Source of the DNA: Paraglaciecola arctica BSs20135
Lineage (GTDB): Bacteria; Pseudomonadota; Gammaproteobacteria; Enterobacterales; Alteromonadaceae
Direction: 5' to 3'
Assembly: GCF_000314995.1 (NCBI RefSeq)
Contig: NZ_BAEO01000010.1
Coordinates: forward strand, 124,001-188,000
DNA length: 64,000 nt
The number at the start of each line of letters is the position of its first letter. Position 1 is the stretch's first letter. Below, piece after piece: positions 45,066-55,394 of the stretch. The notes below the pieces were generated by a model. The model did no database searches and was not told where the DNA came from. It saw only the letters and a list, made by a program, of their open reading frames with translations. A program made the translations under genes and the position numbers.

Positions 45066-46469
45066 ATGACAGTTGAAACCTATACACCCAATAAAACCAC
45101 CACCCTAGAAACGCCGGTCAAAATATTAGAAGACTCGCCTGTACAAAAAACTAATGGCACCCGTATTGGTTTTGTTAGCCTAGGCTGCCCTAAGAATTTA
45201 GTAGACTCAGAGCGCATTTTGACTCAGTTACGTACTGAGGGATACGATGTAGTACCTACCTATAATGATTCAGATTTAGTGATAGTGAACACTTGTGGAT
45301 TTATCGATTCTGCTGTTCAAGAATCATTAGATACCATTGGTGAAGCGTTGGCCGAAAATGGCAAAGTGATAGTCACAGGTTGTTTGGGTATTAAAGAAGA
45401 TGAAATTCGTGAGGTACATCCTAATGTATTAGCCATTACTGGCCCTCATGCTTATGAAGAAGTCGTCAATCAAGTGCATGAACATTTGCCTAAACCTGAA
45501 CATAACCCTTATTTGAATTTAGTCCCGGACATTGGGATTAAATTGACTCCTAGGCACTATGCATATTTGAAAATATCAGAAGGCTGTAATCACCGTTGTA
45601 CATTCTGCATTATTCCGTCAATGCGTGGCGATTTAGATTCGCGCCCAGTGGGTGATGTGTTAGGTGAAGCGCAACGTTTGGTTAAAGCTGGCGTAAAAGA
45701 GTTGTTAGTTATTTCTCAAGATACTTCTGCTTATGGTGTTGATGTAAAGCACAAAACGGATTTTTGGGAAGGCATGCCAATTAAAACGCACATGCAGCAA
45801 TTATGTGAAGAATTGGCCAAGCAAGGCGTTTGGATACGCCTACATTACGTTTATCCGTATCCCCATGTGGATAAAATCATTCCATTAATGGCAGAAGGTA
45901 AAATATTACCGTATTTAGATATTCCCTTTCAGCATGCTAATAAACGTATATTAAAACTAATGAAACGCCCTGGTAGCTCAGACCGAGTATTAGAGCGCAT
46001 TGCTAAATGGCGTGAGACTTGTCCTGAATTAGTTATTCGTTCAACCTTTATTGTTGGCTTCCCCGGTGAAACAGAAGAAGAATTTGAAGAATTATTAGAC
46101 TTTTTAGAAGACGCACAATTAGACCGTGTCGGTTGTTTCAAATACTCTCCCGTTGAAGGCGCTACGGCGAATGCACTACCTGATCATGTTTCAGATGAAG
46201 TAATGGAAGACAGACTTCAACGCTTTATGGCAGTACAAGCGAAAATCAGTAGCGATAAATTACAAGCACGCATCGGGCAAGAATATCTCATTCTTGTTGA
46301 TGAAGTGAATGACCTTGGCATAGTAGGCCGCTCTTACATGGATGCACCAGAAGTTGATGGCAAAGTGTATATGTCGGATGATTTTGATGCTGAGCCGGGC
46401 GATCTGATTTGGGCGCAAATTATTCATGCCGATGAACATGATGTTTGGGGTGTTCGCGTAGAAGATTAA
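45066..46469 (+). CDS. rimO: Ribosomal protein S12 methylthiotransferase RimO
   Basis: 467 residues. The UPF0004 N-terminal domain has three cysteines for one 4Fe-4S cluster (SLGCPKN, VNTCGF, VTGCLG); the radical-SAM domain has CNHRCTFC for the second cluster, then [11 protein letters not shown] and [15 protein letters not shown]; the C-terminal TRAM domain ends DVWGVRVED. It adds a methylthio group to an Asp of ribosomal protein S12. The first 28 residues are an extension before [10 protein letters not shown]. It is a core gene placed inside an otherwise accessory block, with fragments of rimO copies at both block ends. Confidence 0.95.
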   Translation: MTVETYTPNKTTTLETPVKILEDSPVQKTNGTRIGFVSLGCPKNLVDSERILTQLRTEGYDVVPTYNDSDLVIVNTCGFIDSAVQESLDTIGEALAENGKVIVTGCLGIKEDEIREVHPNVLAITGPHAYEEVVNQVHEHLPKPEHNPYLNLVPDIGIKLTPRHYAYLKISEGCNHRCTFCIIPSMRGDLDSRPVGDVLGEAQRLVKAGVKELLVISQDTSAYGVDVKHKTDFWEGMPIKTHMQQLCEELAKQGVWIRLHYVYPYPHVDKIIPLMAEGKILPYLDIPFQHANKRILKLMKRPGSSDRVLERIAKWRETCPELVIRSTFIVGFPGETEEEFEELLDFLEDAQLDRVGCFKYSPVEGATANALPDHVSDEVMEDRLQRFMAVQAKISSDKLQARIGQEYLILVDEVNDLGIVGRSYMDAPEVDGKVYMSDDFDAEPGDLIWAQIIHADEHDVWGVRVED

Positions 46470-46476
46470 TTATTTT

Positions 46477-46514
46477 AGGTAGGCTTTATCTATTCAGGTA
46501 AAGCCTACCTTTAA
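46477..46514 (+). terminator. Terminator of rimO
   Basis: AGGTAGGCTTTA (46477-46488) and TAAAGCCTACCT (46499-46510) form a perfect 12-bp stem seven bases past the stop, followed by TTT. Confidence 0.8.
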
Positions 46515-46677
46515 AGTATAAAACAATAATCATACTCATTCATTAAGTTAAAATTGTTCATCATATTTTATAGTTAGACGTTATTTTTAACGTTCTTTAG
46601 TCCCTAAGCTAACTAGTACAAAATATTACAACCTGACTAAGTATGATGACACTTTTATGAAACCTGCCTAAGTACTA

Positions 46678-46706
46678 TTGAATATTATCCTTTCTCTCTT
46701 TAAAAT
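46678..46706 (+). promoter_or_regulatory. phnW promoter
   Basis: TTGAAT (46678-46683) and TAAAAT (46701-46706) with 17 bases between form a good sigma-70 promoter. The expected start point (about 46713) falls inside the operator that follows. Confidence 0.6.
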
Positions 46707-46707
46707 C

Positions 46708-46719
46708 TGGTCTAGACCA
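46708..46719. promoter_or_regulatory. GntR/UTRA operator before phnW
   Basis: TGGTCTAGACCA is a perfect 12-bp palindrome. It is close to the TGGTATAGACCA site known for PhnF of the same GntR/HutC subfamily. It covers the predicted start point of phnW, 18 bases before the ATG, and recurs in extended form before the TonB receptor gene at 55395. Confidence 0.8.
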
Positions 46720-46737
46720 AATTAAAAAGATCATAAA

Positions 46738-47829
46738 ATGCAACATTATAAATTACTTACCCCTGGCCCATTAACCACCTCAGATACTGTTAAACAAGCA
46801 ATGTTAAAAGATTGGTGTACTTGGGATGACGATTATAATATTGATATCGTAGAAAATATTCGTACTAAAATCACTCAATACGCTACTGATGATCCTCGTT
46901 ATTCCAGTGTACTTATGCAAGGCAGCGGTACTGCATCAGTTGAAGCTGTACTTGGTAGCGCAATTAGCCGTGATGATAAAGTATTAATTATTAATAACGG
47001 CGCTTACGGCAAAAGAATGGCAGAAATTTGCGAAATTCTGCACCTGTCTCATCACGTGGTTAATTACCTTGAAGAAATACAGCCTGACATCGCAGAGATA
47101 ACATCCATTCTTGTTGAAGATAATAGTATTACGCATCTGGCTATGGTGCACTGTGAAACCACAACAGGAATGCTTAATCCTATTAATGAAATCGCTCATT
47201 TATGCCAACAACAAAAAATTACTTTTATTCTTGATGCGATGTCGAGTTTTGGGGGGATTGAATTTGATATAGGTAAGCTTGATATTGGTTTTATGATCAG
47301 TTCAGCCAATAAATGCATTCAAGGCGTGCCCGGCTTTGGCTTTATTGTGGCTAAACGCCAACTTCTTGAGGCATGTAAAGGCCAGGCCAAGTCATTGAGT
47401 TTAGATCTATATGAGCAATGGCACACTATGGAAACAACTAATGGAAAGTGGCGATTTACTTCCCCTACCCATGTTGTCAGAGCATTTTACCAAGCACTAA
47501 TAGAACTTGAAGATGAAAAGGGCATTACCGCACGTGCCAAGCGTTATGCACAAAATCAAACATTGCTGGTTCATGGTATGCGAAAGTTAGGCTTTAAAAC
47601 ACTGCTTAGGGATGAATTACAGTCCCCCATAATTACCTCCTTTTTATCACCTGATCACCCTGATTATGAATTCAAAAAATTCTATTATAAGTTGAAATCT
47701 TTAGGATTTGTGATTTACCCAGGTAAAGTGTCCAATGCCGATTGTTTTAGAATAGGTAACATCGGTGAAATATATACTGATGATATTGTGCAATTACTTG
47801 ATGCAGTAACGCAGGCTATCTACTGGTAA
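46738..47829 (+). CDS. phnW: 2-aminoethylphosphonate:pyruvate transaminase
   Basis: 363 residues of the class-V aminotransferase fold. The N-terminus [29 protein letters not shown] is diagnostic for PhnW. The PLP Lys is in [15 protein letters not shown] (about 187-201), and [13 protein letters not shown] supplies the cofactor Asp. It moves the amino group of AEP to pyruvate, giving phosphonoacetaldehyde and alanine in the cytoplasm. The partner phnX lies 2.5 kb away on the other strand (50294). An operator and promoter stand just upstream. No Shine-Dalgarno is evident. Confidence 0.93.
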   Translation: MQHYKLLTPGPLTTSDTVKQAMLKDWCTWDDDYNIDIVENIRTKITQYATDDPRYSSVLMQGSGTASVEAVLGSAISRDDKVLIINNGAYGKRMAEICEILHLSHHVVNYLEEIQPDIAEITSILVEDNSITHLAMVHCETTTGMLNPINEIAHLCQQQKITFILDAMSSFGGIEFDIGKLDIGFMISSANKCIQGVPGFGFIVAKRQLLEACKGQAKSLSLDLYEQWHTMETTNGKWRFTSPTHVVRAFYQALIELEDEKGITARAKRYAQNQTLLVHGMRKLGFKTLLRDELQSPIITSFLSPDHPDYEFKKFYYKLKSLGFVIYPGKVSNADCFRIGNIGEIYTDDIVQLLDAVTQAIYW

Positions 47830-47861
47830 TCGATTAGGTAAACAGATAAAATTTAAAACAG

Positions 47862-47890
47862 AAAAAAGCCGCACTATGATGCGGTTTTTA
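47862..47890. terminator. Bidirectional terminator between phnW and the GntR gene
   Basis: CCGCA and TGCGG with a 6-base loop, flanked by an A-run on the left and a T-run on the right, so it can end transcription from both convergent genes. Confidence 0.75.
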
Positions 47891-47984
47891 TAAATATACT
47901 CATATAACCTCAATTCGTCAGCTTCAGCGGAAGCATAAACCGCTTTAAAACCCGCCCGAAAGGAACGACTGCGGTTCTCCAATT

Positions 47985-48032
47985 CTTCGTTACGCCAATT
48001 CAGAGGATGATCGACATTCAGTCACTGATATG
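47985..48032 (+). repeat. Copy 1 of a dispersed ~45-bp element (direct repeat)
   Basis: Starts CTTCGTTACGCCAATTCAGA, then ATTCAGTCA. A second copy in the same orientation starts at 55600. Copy 1 is just outside the 3' end of the minus-strand phosphonate operon and copy 2 just outside its 5' end. Looser similarity (GGTGGNATG) continues to about 48085. On the minus strand the left-hand part reads RSRSFRAGFKAVYASAEADELR, a type of peptide I associate with repeated non-coding DNA, not with a gene. Confidence 0.6.
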
Positions 48033-48094
48033 TTTTGGATTAAAACGCCTAATCGTTCTGAAATGGGCATCTTGCGGTGGCATGGGTATAAGCT

Positions 48095-48799
48095 TTAGTT
48101 ACTAGTAACATTAATCTCAATAGCGCCATGCACCCAATATTCAATATTGTAATCAATTAGTTCATTGTTCTCATTAAAACGCTGTCTAAAAATCTTAAGG
48201 CAAGAAGCGCCGCTATTAAGTTGTAACTGCGCAGCTTTGTCTGCGGGCAATGCGGTAACATAAATACGACTACTTTCTCGGCTGATTTTTACATCATAAT
48301 CTTGGCTAAATATTGTCGTTATTGAGCCTTCAAGATCCTTCTTTTCTAGCCCCTCGAATTGTGCTGTTTGGCAGTATATTTCTTCCACCATGACAGGACG
48401 ATCATCAAGTGATCTCACTCGACATATTTTAAATAACGAAACATCAGTATCTTGGTTATTATTACCTACAAAAGCGCTGTTAACATCACCATCCACTTTG
48501 ACAGTATTAATCGCTATTAAACTAGTTTTAGCTAAAAAGTCCTGATCTTTCGCTAACTGGTAGAAATCAACTTTATTAACAGGATCCCATTGCAGCCTAG
48601 GGGGACAAATGAACCAACCTTTACGGTTTTGTCGATAAATGATCCCTTCAGTTTCCAAAAGCGTTAATGCTTCACGCACTGTGATACGTGTTGATTGAAA
48701 TAGTTCTAATAATTCCCGCTCAGAAGGCAGCTTTTTCATTGTTGGTTGCTGTTCAATAAGGGTGTAAATGTATTGTCTGATTTTTTGATAAAGTAACAT
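48095..48799 (-). CDS. GntR-family regulator with UTRA domain (PhnF/PhnR-like)
   Basis: 234 residues. The winged helix-turn-helix is MKKLPSERELLELFQSTRITVREALTLLETEGIIYRQNRKGWFI (about 20-63); the UTRA effector domain fills about 90-230. HutC/UTRA members sense small molecules, and relatives control phosphonate genes. It is the last gene on the minus strand of the AEP operon, 103 bases after the oxidoreductase. The two TGGTCTAGACCA-type palindromes in the window are the probable binding sites. The effector may be AEP or phosphonoacetaldehyde; this is inference. Confidence 0.85.
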   Translation of the reverse strand: MLLYQKIRQYIYTLIEQQPTMKKLPSERELLELFQSTRITVREALTLLETEGIIYRQNRKGWFICPPRLQWDPVNKVDFYQLAKDQDFLAKTSLIAINTVKVDGDVNSAFVGNNNQDTDVSLFKICRVRSLDDRPVMVEEIYCQTAQFEGLEKKDLEGSITTIFSQDYDVKISRESSRIYVTALPADKAAQLQLNSGASCLKIFRQRFNENNELIDYNIEYWVHGAIEINVTSN

Positions 48800-48902
48800 T
48801 TAAGTATGATCCTTAGCCAACTATTGCTCTATAAGCGTTAACCATAATTTTTACCGCCATAGCGTTGTTATAAGTGTACTATCTCTTTCATAACCTCGGT
48901 AC

Positions 48903-50297
48903 TCACTTATCTGCTTTACCGGCAGCTGCGGCAAACTTGGCCATTTGACAATCAAACCATTTCGCCCGTTGTTCACTGTCTTCAGCATGCTCTTTTCTCA
49001 ATACCGATTGTTTTACTATGTTAGCGCCTAAATAGCGAATAGGTTCAGGGGGGAAGGCTCCCAGCGGTCCTTTTGCCATAGGAGAACGAGTCCATTCATT
49101 ATCTAATTCTAACGCCAAAGAAGACAAAATTTCTCCACCTAAATAACTTTGTACCACCCCATTTCCTGAATAACCAAGCCCATAAAATACGTTATTATCT
49201 TCTGATAAGCGGCCAAAAAAAGGTAAACCTGTGGTTGAACGATCTGAGGCACCTGTCCATGTGGTTTCAAACGATGGTTTTAGTCTTGGAAAAAACTGAC
49301 CAAAAGCTTTAGTGAGCATGGGTTCAAAACGACTGGGCTGATCAAACGCGGGCAACATTTTATTGTTGTAGGCGAACATATTACCGCCTTTACCTAACAT
49401 CAATCGGCCGTCACTAGTGGTACGATAATAATGCACAAAAATTCGTGAATCAGCGATAGATTTACCATGACTTAGACCAATTTCAGCTAACTGTTCAGGC
49501 ATAGGTTTTGTGATGATCATATCTGACGATACTAAGGTAATGTGTCGATTGAATCTATTAAAGTGCTTCCCCATCCAAGCATTGATGGCAAAAATAACTT
49601 TAGTGGCGTTGACTTGTCCGGCACAGGTTTTTACTGTGGGTCTTTGACCAAAGGCAATATCTTTATATTCTGTTTGCTGGTAGATTTTCACACCAATTGA
49701 TAGGGCAAACTTCACTAAACCTAAGACTAATTTTCCTGGGTGTAATGACCCACCCGCTTTATTTTCTATCCCCGCCAAGTTATGGTCCGAGCCAGTAAAA
49801 CGCGCGGTATCTGCAGGTGATAAACGCTGCCACTGGTTCAACTTATGTTGTGATAATAGCTTAAGAGGTTGGCATAATGAGGTAATCTGCTGACTATTAG
49901 TTGCTGTATAAATCGCGCCATCGGTACGCACTTCCGCATCTATTTGATTCATTTGACAAAATTTTTCAATATCAAATACGGTTTGTTCTGACACCTTTAC
50001 CAGGCGTATAGCCTCAGCTAAACCATAAAATCGAATTAGTGATTGAAATTTAGTTGAAAAAGTCAACATACAGCCACCATTACGACCCGAAGCACCTTGC
50101 CCACAAAGACCTTTTTCAATAATAACAATACGCTTATTCGGGGCTTGTTGTTTGGCTTTTATTGCTGTCCATAATCCAGTATAACCGCCGCCGATAATAC
50201 AGATATCCGCAGTGATTTTTTTATCGAGCTTAGACATTTGAGGCATTGGTATGTTCGCCAATGCCTGTTCAAACCAAAAGGGCTTTATCAACTTCAT
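48903..50297 (-). CDS. FAD-dependent aminophosphonate oxidoreductase
   Basis: 464 residues of the DAO/GlpO-type fold. The FAD motif is ICIIGGGYTGLWTAIKA (about 31-47), followed by IEKGLCGQGASGRNGGC, and the C-terminal region has TWTGASDRSTTGLPFFGRL and YGLGYSGNGVVQSYLGGEIL. This is the pattern of the putative aminophosphonate oxidoreductases found beside phnW and phnX. Members oxidise AEP or its N-substituted forms to phosphonoacetaldehyde, so the enzyme could widen the range of usable aminophosphonates. It overlaps phnX by four bases and is therefore translationally coupled to it. The exact substrate is not certain. Confidence 0.85.
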   Translation of the reverse strand: MKLIKPFWFEQALANIPMPQMSKLDKKITADICIIGGGYTGLWTAIKAKQQAPNKRIVIIEKGLCGQGASGRNGGCMLTFSTKFQSLIRFYGLAEAIRLVKVSEQTVFDIEKFCQMNQIDAEVRTDGAIYTATNSQQITSLCQPLKLLSQHKLNQWQRLSPADTARFTGSDHNLAGIENKAGGSLHPGKLVLGLVKFALSIGVKIYQQTEYKDIAFGQRPTVKTCAGQVNATKVIFAINAWMGKHFNRFNRHITLVSSDMIITKPMPEQLAEIGLSHGKSIADSRIFVHYYRTTSDGRLMLGKGGNMFAYNNKMLPAFDQPSRFEPMLTKAFGQFFPRLKPSFETTWTGASDRSTTGLPFFGRLSEDNNVFYGLGYSGNGVVQSYLGGEILSSLALELDNEWTRSPMAKGPLGAFPPEPIRYLGANIVKQSVLRKEHAEDSEQRAKWFDCQMAKFAAAAGKADK

Positions 50298-51103
50298 GGC
50301 CGTTCGTTTCTTGCTCTAGCCGACATGATCAATTGGATCGTAGGAATAGCATCAGCTAGTGAATCAACGACATAGTGCGCTCCAGCCCGATAAAGTTCAT
50401 TATAAGCTTGCTGGCGTTTTAGCTGTTGTTGCTCTTTAGTTAACGCGAGCCATTCATTTTCAGTTAGACCAACCGCATTGCCGGTCAGAGCAATACCTAC
50501 AGTCCACATTCCCGCATTGAGTCCTTCAGTAATACCTGGAGTTGAATCGTCAAATTTAATACAATTAGCGACATTATTGATGCCAAGCTCTTGCACATTT
50601 TGTAGTGCCATCCATGGACCAGGACGTGAACCAGCAGCAATATCATCACTAGCCACCCAGCAATCCGGTTTATAGCCATAATCAGCGGCCACTGGTACTA
50701 AAATCTCCATGACTTCACGAGGGTAACCTGAACACGACCCAATTTTTATGTCTTGAAGTTTTAACCAATCTAATGTTGATAAAACGCCATCAATCGGCTT
50801 GGCGTGTTCAGCCACTTTAGCCTTTTGCAGTGGCATAAAGCTTTGATAAATGTCATCAACCACATCGTCTGTCATATCGTGACCAAATTGTTTGCGCCAT
50901 CTTGTCGCTAATTCAGGTTGTTGGCCTAAAGTTTTAATATGATCCCATTTTCCCATCCCCATAGGACCTCTAGCTTCACTCAAGCTAATGTCAAAATTGT
51001 ATGCTTGCTTAAATGCTTCAACAAAAATGGTGGTGGGCGCTACAGAGCCATAATCAACAACAGTACCTGCCCAATCAAGTATAACGGCTTCTATTTTTTG
51101 CAT
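50294..51103 (-). CDS. phnX: Phosphonoacetaldehyde hydrolase (phosphonatase)
   Basis: 269 residues of the haloacid dehalogenase superfamily. The nucleophile Asp10 is in VILDWAGTVVDYGS, the Schiff-base Lys52 is in GPMGMGKWDHI, and the later motifs are IGSCSGYPREVM and VASDDIAAGSRPGPW. All the residues that set phosphonatase apart from other HAD enzymes are present. It splits the C-P bond of phosphonoacetaldehyde to acetaldehyde and phosphate. It lies between the transporter gene (32 bases upstream) and the oxidoreductase gene (4-base overlap). Confidence 0.93.
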   Translation of the reverse strand: MQKIEAVILDWAGTVVDYGSVAPTTIFVEAFKQAYNFDISLSEARGPMGMGKWDHIKTLGQQPELATRWRKQFGHDMTDDVVDDIYQSFMPLQKAKVAEHAKPIDGVLSTLDWLKLQDIKIGSCSGYPREVMEILVPVAADYGYKPDCWVASDDIAAGSRPGPWMALQNVQELGINNVANCIKFDDSTPGITEGLNAGMWTVGIALTGNAVGLTENEWLALTKEQQQLKRQQAYNELYRAGAHYVVDSLADAIPTIQLIMSARARNERP

Positions 51104-51134
51104 AATAACTTTCCTATAAATAAAATGATGTGAT

Positions 51135-52466
51135 CTAACTCTGGATTGATTTAGCTTTACTCAAATTAAAATGAAATATTTTTTCAAAATTAAGTAACTT
51201 GTGACTGAAGTAAATTACCGAGCAGGTAACCAATAACCCACCAACAATTGAAACGACGTAACAAAGCTGTATAAAAAATGTCAACCAGCTAATATCTGGT
51301 GAAGCGAAAGTGCGATAAAGTAAAATACTAACGCTGCCGAGGTAACCAGCAGAGTCGGCAAGATAGAGAAGGAAACCAGCATTGGCGGTTGAACCAACAG
51401 CAGAAATCATCCGGTCAAACAAAAAACAATTGTAGGGGATATAGGCGATATACAATCCAGCGCCTAGCCAAACCATCCATGTTTTTCCATCAACTAACTG
51501 TTGTTCAAATAGAAAGGTACTGCCTCCTAATAACAAACAACCCAATAAAATAAAGCCGTGGTTACTTAAAAATGCTTTGCAGTTGTCTTTCACCATGACC
51601 ATAGCAGCAAGAACAACCAGCACAACTAACGCTATGCGTATGCCTGCATAAGCAAAAATGGCTGGCTCTTCACCATGACCGAGCGCTTGCCATATTTCCG
51701 CGGAAAAATTATCGCGAAAGTCACGTAGACCAGTAAACAGTAAGAAGCTCGAGATCAGTAATAAAATTCCAGGAGAGAAACGCAGGAAGAATGACCATCT
51801 TTGTTGGGCATTCATGGGTTGTCGTTCTTGGCGAGCAATACGATCACTTTTCGATGGTGCTGGCGTTTGTGCCAAAAAAAACACTGATAGACACAAAGGT
51901 AATAGGAAAATTGCCCCTGTTGTTACCGGCATCCAAAATTCGGGAATATTAATATCAACTAGGAGCCATTGACCTACAGTGCGCACTAACCCAGACGCAA
52001 TAATAAAAGTGACACTTAAAAAGGCCCCCAGTATTTCTGATGTTTTTCTTCCTTCTAGAAAACTAAAAACAATTCCCCATACCATGCCTAGCGGTACGCC
52101 ATTAATAAACATCATCAAGGGTTTGTATGGCTCAGGTACAATTGCAAACATCAACAAAGCAAATTGAGCAACAAATATTAGGCCTAATAATAAGCTAATA
52201 CGTTTATTCACTGTTAATTCAGAGATAATTTTAATACCAATAAATTTCGACAGTAAATATCCCAAAACTTGAGCCAAAACTAAGGCAACTTTAAAATCAA
52301 TGAAATCCCAGAAATTATCTGCTTGCTCATAACTAGCAACCGAAAACGGTTTTCGAAAAGCATACATACAAAAATATGTCATAAAAGCTGCAGAGGATGC
52401 ATACACAACAAAAATGGCGGTATGACAGCGTTGCAAATACAGTTGAATATTAAACATTGAACACAA
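51135..52466 (-). CDS. MFS-type transporter (DUF5690 family)
   Basis: 443 residues with about 12 hydrophobic segments in two halves, the second starting after the hydrophilic loop near 215-235 (PSKSDRIARQERQPMNAQQ). YFCMYAFRKPFSVASYE and MFINGVPLGMVWGIVFSFLEGRKTSE are typical of the DUF5690 group, which has been seen near phosphonate genes. It is second in the AEP operon, 61 bases after the TonB receptor gene, so it is likely to carry AEP or a related phosphonate across the inner membrane after uptake by the receptor. No ABC-type phosphonate importer (phnCDE) is present in the window. Confidence 0.75.
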   Translation of the reverse strand: MCSMFNIQLYLQRCHTAIFVVYASSAAFMTYFCMYAFRKPFSVASYEQADNFWDFIDFKVALVLAQVLGYLLSKFIGIKIISELTVNKRISLLLGLIFVAQFALLMFAIVPEPYKPLMMFINGVPLGMVWGIVFSFLEGRKTSEILGAFLSVTFIIASGLVRTVGQWLLVDINIPEFWMPVTTGAIFLLPLCLSVFFLAQTPAPSKSDRIARQERQPMNAQQRWSFFLRFSPGILLLISSFLLFTGLRDFRDNFSAEIWQALGHGEEPAIFAYAGIRIALVVLVVLAAMVMVKDNCKAFLSNHGFILLGCLLLGGSTFLFEQQLVDGKTWMVWLGAGLYIAYIPYNCFLFDRMISAVGSTANAGFLLYLADSAGYLGSVSILLYRTFASPDISWLTFFIQLCYVVSIVGGLLVTCSVIYFSHKLLNFEKIFHFNLSKAKSIQS

Positions 52467-52526
52467 CCCTAAAGGAATTACACTTTAAATAAACGGGAAG
52501 GCAGCCCTTCCCATTTGACAGAATGA

Positions 52527-55364
52527 TTAGAAAAAGTCGTATTTAAAGCCTAATTGTCCTCGGGTTCCGTAGTACTCAATTTGATTTGGGCGTTGCTCAG
52601 AGCCAGTGAAATACTCTAATGGTTCATCCGTTAAATTATTCAATTCAACATAAAGCATTGCTTGGGACGTTATTTGATAGGATGCAGTAAAATCAACGCT
52701 AGTGTAATCGCCATAGTAGGTATCAAGTGAGCTGTTACTGCCGTGATCTTCTATGTACTTACCTTTGTGATTAACCGCAATTCGTGCAGCAAGATTGCCA
52801 TTATCGTAATACATGCTGATATTGTATAACTCATCTGCTTGGCGAGAAACTTTAGCGTTATCAATACGCTCTGGAATAGCCATTTCCGAGTCCATCAGGG
52901 TAAAATTAAAAGCAATACCAAAATTATTCAGCTGCTCGCTAATAAAACCTAAATTACTATTGGTGGCAAATTCAATCCCATGTAACCAAGCATCATCACC
53001 ATTAAGTGGACTTTTTACGGTGACAGATTGATCTCGGTAGTTACCTTGATAACTTTGAGAAAAGACCGGGTCAATGATCTGTTTATAAAAATAGCCAACA
53101 GAAATGATACCGGCATCATCAAAGTAATGTTCATACATTAAATCAAAATTGTTTGAATAAGTTGGGTCTAACTCGGGGTTACCTGACTCTAATTCATTCT
53201 CCATTTCAGAATAAGTTGCTCCTGGGGATAATTGACCAAAGTCGGGCCGAGAAAAAGTTCTGGTTAATGCCAAACGAACGTTAGTCATATCATCTACATG
53301 ATAGGTAGCGTGTAGCGAGGGGAGAATTGACCAATAATTTTTACTTCCTTGTTCTGGTTCAACTGACGTGCCTTGATCCGTTTCAACGGCAACAAAACCA
53401 TGCACATCAGTTTTTGTTTGTGTTGCCCTAAGGCCACCTAATATGTTCCATTTATCCGATGGTTTATAGGTCGCCATTCCGTATAACGACATATGTGTTT
53501 CTTCCAAGTCGAAGTTGCGACTTAAGCCACCACCATTTTCGACAACTTCAGAGTCCCCCTCAAGAAAAGTAAGTTTATGCTGATTCTCATCCCACCAACG
53601 TTTTAAGTCATTAACGGGAATAACTTTAGAAAAAATTGATTGATAATCAATAGCGAAGTCTTCTAAGTAGTCCTCTCGTCCAGGTTGATTAACTAAATCA
53701 ATATTTAGGTCTGCGGCTACTTGAGCAAGTGTGGGTGTTGCACCATATTCAGCTTCGTTCCAACCGTAAAACTTGTCATAAAAATTCGCGTTTCGTTCCT
53801 TACTTCGGTATTTAAAGCCCGTTTTTAGCTCAAGTTGATTATTATAGTCATGCACTAAATCAAGTTGAGTGACAATTTTGTCACGTTCGTTAATATCTAT
53901 ACCATATAACTCAACATCAGCTAACACGGCTTTTGTTGGATCCATTGACCAATTACTCGGTAAATGAGTGGCAATTGATAAGGCCGGATCTGTTCCGCCG
54001 TCAATGGTATTATAAATCAAGCCACTGCCGGTATTTACGCCATCACGCATACCTACATCATCATCAAAATCAACACTTTGCTTGAACTTCACTACATAAT
54101 AGGCATTATCTTCACTATTAGGAATATCGCCATATTCAAATTGATTTTGATAGGTACTTAATTTCCAGTTCAAACGTGTGTTAAAAGAAAAATCATATTC
54201 GCCACCTATTTCAAAACCGTGCATTTCAGTATTGAGTTCATTGTAAATATGTTGTAATTCAACGCGGTTTTTATTATATCTAACACGACTTTTGTAATGG
54301 GTTTCTTCATCAGATAGTGTGCCGTACATTGCTTTGGCATAAATCAAACCATTATCGAGCAAATATTCAGCCGCCATATTTAAGCCAAAAGTGCTACGGG
54401 TTCCGGTGTAATCTCTCAGCTCTAAACGGTGAATGCCTGCTATGCCATCCGCATCAATAGCTCGGCGTGGTTCGTAGTTATCGGTAGCCCAGTCTCGTAC
54501 CCAGCCAGTACCATTTATTAAAAAACCAAACTTCCCATCTTCAGAACGATCACCATAAAGCACATTTAACGACTGACTGCCTCCTTCCGCTTTTTCCGAA
54601 GTGCCCGCACCTAAATTCACTGATAAGACTTGGTTACTTGGCGCTCGTCGCGTAATAAAGTTAACGTTACCACCTATAGCATCACCTTCCATATCAGGTG
54701 TTAATGCTTTTGAAACCTCAACCAATTCAATCATATCCGTTGGGAAAAAATCTAGTGCTACCGCTCTACTGGTTGTTTCTTCTTCTGCTGTTGGCAAACG
54801 ATCTCCATTTATAGACGTCGAATTCCATTGTGCAGGTAAACCACGAATGGCGACAAATCGACCTTCTCCTTGATCTCGTTCGATAGAAACACCAGGCATA
54901 CGTTGCAAGGCTTCAGCAGCATTTCTGTCGGGTAATTTACCTATTCCATCTGCTGACATCATATTTTTGATGCTGTTAGACTCTTTTTGCATATTAATCG
55001 ACTTCATCTCGCCGCGGCGCATATAACCAATGGATACAACTTCATCCAAGGGGTCTCTGCTCACGTTAAGATTTAAGCGACCTAAGTCTATCGATTTATC
55101 GTCTACAACAATAACATCGTACTCAGCAGTAGGATAACCAAGGTATTCAACACGAACTTTTTGCTTACCTGATGGTAAATAGTTTAGTGAAAATTGACCT
55201 TTAAGGTTTGTTGATGTTTCAAACTTACTACCAACAACGCTAACTTTAGCGCCAGATAAAGCCCCAGATGTATCACTGACTAGACCAGAAACAGCGCCAT
55301 CAGCGAGTGAATTTAGGCTATTAAGCGCTAATAAACTTACAGCAATAGGTGTTAACTTTCTCAT
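52527..55364 (-). CDS. TonB-dependent receptor of the AEP operon
   Basis: 945 residues from the ATG at 55364, preferred over the ATG at 55394 because GGGAG lies just before it and a clean signal peptide follows (MRKLTPIAVSLLALNSLNSLA). After that come a carboxypeptidase-regulatory-like beta domain (about 23-95), the plug (MKSINMQKESNSIKNMMSADGIGKLP, ALQRMPGVSIERDQGEGRFVAIRGL) and a large barrel ending LGFKYDFF. The type (CarbopepD domain plus Caulobacter-type plug) is usual for uptake of large organic nutrients. It is the first gene of the phosphonate operon and has an operator 31-46 bases ahead of the start. The ligand could be AEP or, more likely, an AEP-containing glycan or lipid. Confidence 0.85.
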   Translation of the reverse strand: MRKLTPIAVSLLALNSLNSLADGAVSGLVSDTSGALSGAKVSVVGSKFETSTNLKGQFSLNYLPSGKQKVRVEYLGYPTAEYDVIVVDDKSIDLGRLNLNVSRDPLDEVVSIGYMRRGEMKSINMQKESNSIKNMMSADGIGKLPDRNAAEALQRMPGVSIERDQGEGRFVAIRGLPAQWNSTSINGDRLPTAEEETTSRAVALDFFPTDMIELVEVSKALTPDMEGDAIGGNVNFITRRAPSNQVLSVNLGAGTSEKAEGGSQSLNVLYGDRSEDGKFGFLINGTGWVRDWATDNYEPRRAIDADGIAGIHRLELRDYTGTRSTFGLNMAAEYLLDNGLIYAKAMYGTLSDEETHYKSRVRYNKNRVELQHIYNELNTEMHGFEIGGEYDFSFNTRLNWKLSTYQNQFEYGDIPNSEDNAYYVVKFKQSVDFDDDVGMRDGVNTGSGLIYNTIDGGTDPALSIATHLPSNWSMDPTKAVLADVELYGIDINERDKIVTQLDLVHDYNNQLELKTGFKYRSKERNANFYDKFYGWNEAEYGATPTLAQVAADLNIDLVNQPGREDYLEDFAIDYQSIFSKVIPVNDLKRWWDENQHKLTFLEGDSEVVENGGGLSRNFDLEETHMSLYGMATYKPSDKWNILGGLRATQTKTDVHGFVAVETDQGTSVEPEQGSKNYWSILPSLHATYHVDDMTNVRLALTRTFSRPDFGQLSPGATYSEMENELESGNPELDPTYSNNFDLMYEHYFDDAGIISVGYFYKQIIDPVFSQSYQGNYRDQSVTVKSPLNGDDAWLHGIEFATNSNLGFISEQLNNFGIAFNFTLMDSEMAIPERIDNAKVSRQADELYNISMYYDNGNLAARIAVNHKGKYIEDHGSNSSLDTYYGDYTSVDFTASYQITSQAMLYVELNNLTDEPLEYFTGSEQRPNQIEYYGTRGQLGFKYDFF

Positions 55365-55380
55365 TGTATCTCCCAATATA

Positions 55381-55392
55381 ATTATCATTGTC
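55381..55392 (-). promoter_or_regulatory. Possible Fur-like hexamers in the receptor leader
   Basis: On the minus strand GACAATGATAAT, followed by TATATT, resembles two and a half of the NATAAT hexamers of a Fur site, between the GntR operator and the ATG. It is weaker than the box at 60963 and may be chance in AT-rich DNA. Confidence 0.25.
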
Positions 55393-55394
55393 AT

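Noticed and set aside
47794-47982. 62-codon minus-strand frame with RSRSFRAGFKAVYASAEADELR
   Set aside because: The part is in repeat-type DNA between convergent genes, overlaps the end of phnW and crosses its terminator.
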